A DNA stretch of 6,328 nt, taken from assembly GCA_011048855.1 (NCBI GenBank), contig DSCZ01000137.1:1-6328 (forward strand), read 5' to 3'. Within the stretch, counting starts at the first letter, position 1, and every line of letters starts with the position of its first letter. Shown one piece after another: positions 5,250 through 6,328 of the stretch. A program made the position numbers and the translations under genes. A model generated the notes under the pieces. That model was not told the DNA's origin. It searched no databases and saw only the letters and a program-made list of their open reading frames with translations. This stretch comes from Desulfobacteraceae bacterium (GTDB lineage: Bacteria > Desulfobacterota > DSM-4660 > Desulfatiglandales > Desulfatiglandaceae).

Positions 5250-6296
5250 ATGCGACGGATAGACCTCAGGTCAGATACCGTCACCCTCCCCACCGACTCC
5301 ATGCGCAGGGCTATCGCGGAGGCGGAACTGGGCGACGATGTTTTTGGTGAAGACCCAACCGTCAACCGCCTGGAAGAGCGGGCGGCCGAGTTGAGCGGCA
5401 AAGAGGCGGCGCTTTTTGTTGCGAGCGGGACGATGGCCAACCTGGTCTGTGAGCTTACACACTGCGGCCGCGGAGACGAGATGATCCTGGGTGACCAGTC
5501 CCATATCCTGCACTACGAGCAGGGAGGCTGCGCCGCCCTGGGAGGAATCCACCCGAGGGCGGTGAGGAACCTGCCTGACGGAACTCTGCCCCTCGACGAG
5601 GTGGAGGCTGTTGTCAGGGACGACAATGTGCATTTTCCAAGGACAAAGCTGGTTGTGGTCGAAAACACCCACAACCGCTGTAACGGTATGCCTCTCGATG
5701 CTGCTTATATGGCCGGGATTGGATCACTTGTCCGCAGGTTCGGCTTGAAGCTGCATGTGGACGGAGCTAGAATATTTAACGCTGCTGTTGCATTGGGTGT
5801 GCCCGCCGCCGAGCTGGCTTCGGAAGCGGATTCGATCGTGTTCTGCCTCAGTAAGGGTCTTGCTGCGCCTGCCGGTGCGCTTGTGTGTGGACCATCGGAT
5901 TTTATCGCCGAGGCCAGGCGGAATCGCAAAATCCTTGGAGGAGGGATGCGGCAGGCAGGCGTTCTTGCCGCTGCAGGCTTGGTGGCGCTGGATGAAATGA
6001 TCGATCGTCTGGCCGAAGATCATGCAAATGCCCGGAGGCTTGCCGAAGGTCTATGCGAAATACCGGGTGTTGTGATAGATCTTTCATTCGTTAAAACAAA
6101 TATCGTATTTATGGATCTGGCGGAAAATCTGCCGGACGCCCCCGAATTTGCTTCGATGCTTGCTGCGGAAGGGTTGCTTATTCTTCCTCTGGGGCCCGGG
6201 AAACTCCGGGCCGTTACCCATTACAGGATAACCAGTGAGGACATCGAAGAAGCCCTGGTGGTGTTTAAACGGGTCTGCAGTTTGGCAGGGAATTGA
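5250..6296 (+). CDS. ltaE: Low-specificity L-threonine aldolase (PLP-dependent)
   Basis: A fold-type I PLP enzyme of 348 residues, close to the usual length, cleaving L-threonine and allo-threonine to glycine and acetaldehyde in the cytoplasm. Visible features are IDLRSDTVTLPTDSMR (4-19), GDDVFGEDPTVNRLE (28-42), the PLP-phosphate loop SGTMAN (59-64), His85 in DQSHI (expected to stack on the PLP ring), ENTHN (138-142), HVDGAR (169-174) with Asp171 contacting the pyridine nitrogen, and the Schiff-base Lys202 in CLSKGLAAPAG. RAVTHYRITSEDIEEAL near the end is the typical C-terminus. Two ATGs are adjacent (5247 and 5250). AGGAG at 5238-5242 stands 4 nt from the first and 7 nt from the second, so I prefer 5250. 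It is transcribed alone here, with 32 bp of featureless sequence after it. All catalytic residues are present. Confidence 0.93.
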   Translation: MRRIDLRSDTVTLPTDSMRRAIAEAELGDDVFGEDPTVNRLEERAAELSGKEAALFVASGTMANLVCELTHCGRGDEMILGDQSHILHYEQGGCAALGGIHPRAVRNLPDGTLPLDEVEAVVRDDNVHFPRTKLVVVENTHNRCNGMPLDAAYMAGIGSLVRRFGLKLHVDGARIFNAAVALGVPAAELASEADSIVFCLSKGLAAPAGALVCGPSDFIAEARRNRKILGGGMRQAGVLAAAGLVALDEMIDRLAEDHANARRLAEGLCEIPGVVIDLSFVKTNIVFMDLAENLPDAPEFASMLAAEGLLILPLGPGKLRAVTHYRITSEDIEEALVVFKRVCSLAGN

Positions 6297-6328
6297 TTTT
6301 TATTATAAAGAACGGGATGGAATATTAT

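Noticed and set aside
4865..5440. Minus-strand 191-codon open frame overlapping the start of ltaE
   Set aside because: Its first third is antisense to ltaE, it is Ser/Arg-rich without motifs and has no supported start.

Overview
The window looks like a stretch of bacterial chromosome of moderate GC content. It most resembles an anaerobic Desulfobacterota (former Deltaproteobacteria) or a similar anaerobe. That placement is an inference. It rests on a corrinoid/UroD-type methyltransferase cluster, a thymidylate synthase of the short archaeal type beside an ordinary bacterial rlmN, and spacers filled with degenerate hexamer and heptamer tandem repeats. No rRNA, tRNA, CRISPR array or complete mobile element was seen.

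Layout. Positions 1-2245 (+) hold a one-carbon methyl-transfer cluster: the 3' end of a UroD-family methyltransferase, a corrinoid protein (start placed at 461, not the longer 365), and a second complete UroD-family methyltransferase. Positions 2350-4168 (-) hold rlmN (23S rRNA A2503/tRNA A37 C2-methyltransferase) downstream of an archaeal-type thyA-like gene, 67 bp apart and probably co-transcribed. These converge with the methyltransferase cluster over a 104-bp spacer in which I see no clear terminator. Positions 4169-5246 are about 1.1 kb with no convincing intact gene. This stretch carries a possible thyA promoter, two short-period tandem repeat tracts, a strong 12-bp-stem hairpin that looks like a minus-strand terminator, and faintly protein-like minus-strand reading frames. 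Positions 5250-6296 (+) hold a PLP-dependent low-specificity L-threonine aldolase.

How they fit together. In the left cluster the corrinoid protein should carry a methyl group on cobalt, and the UroD-type zinc enzymes should load it from a donor or unload it to a thiol or pterin. No MtaB/MttB-type substrate enzyme is visible, so the two UroD proteins may play opposite half-reaction roles, or the substrate enzyme lies upstream of the window. ThyA (methylene-pterin to dTMP) and threonine aldolase (threonine to glycine plus acetaldehyde) touch one-carbon and glycine metabolism, but nothing in the sequence links them to the methyltransferase cluster in one operon. The most noteworthy items are the UroD-corrinoid-UroD arrangement with structured leaders, the archaeal-type ThyA, and the repeat-rich 1.1-kb spacer. 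I found nothing I can defend as a wholly new system.
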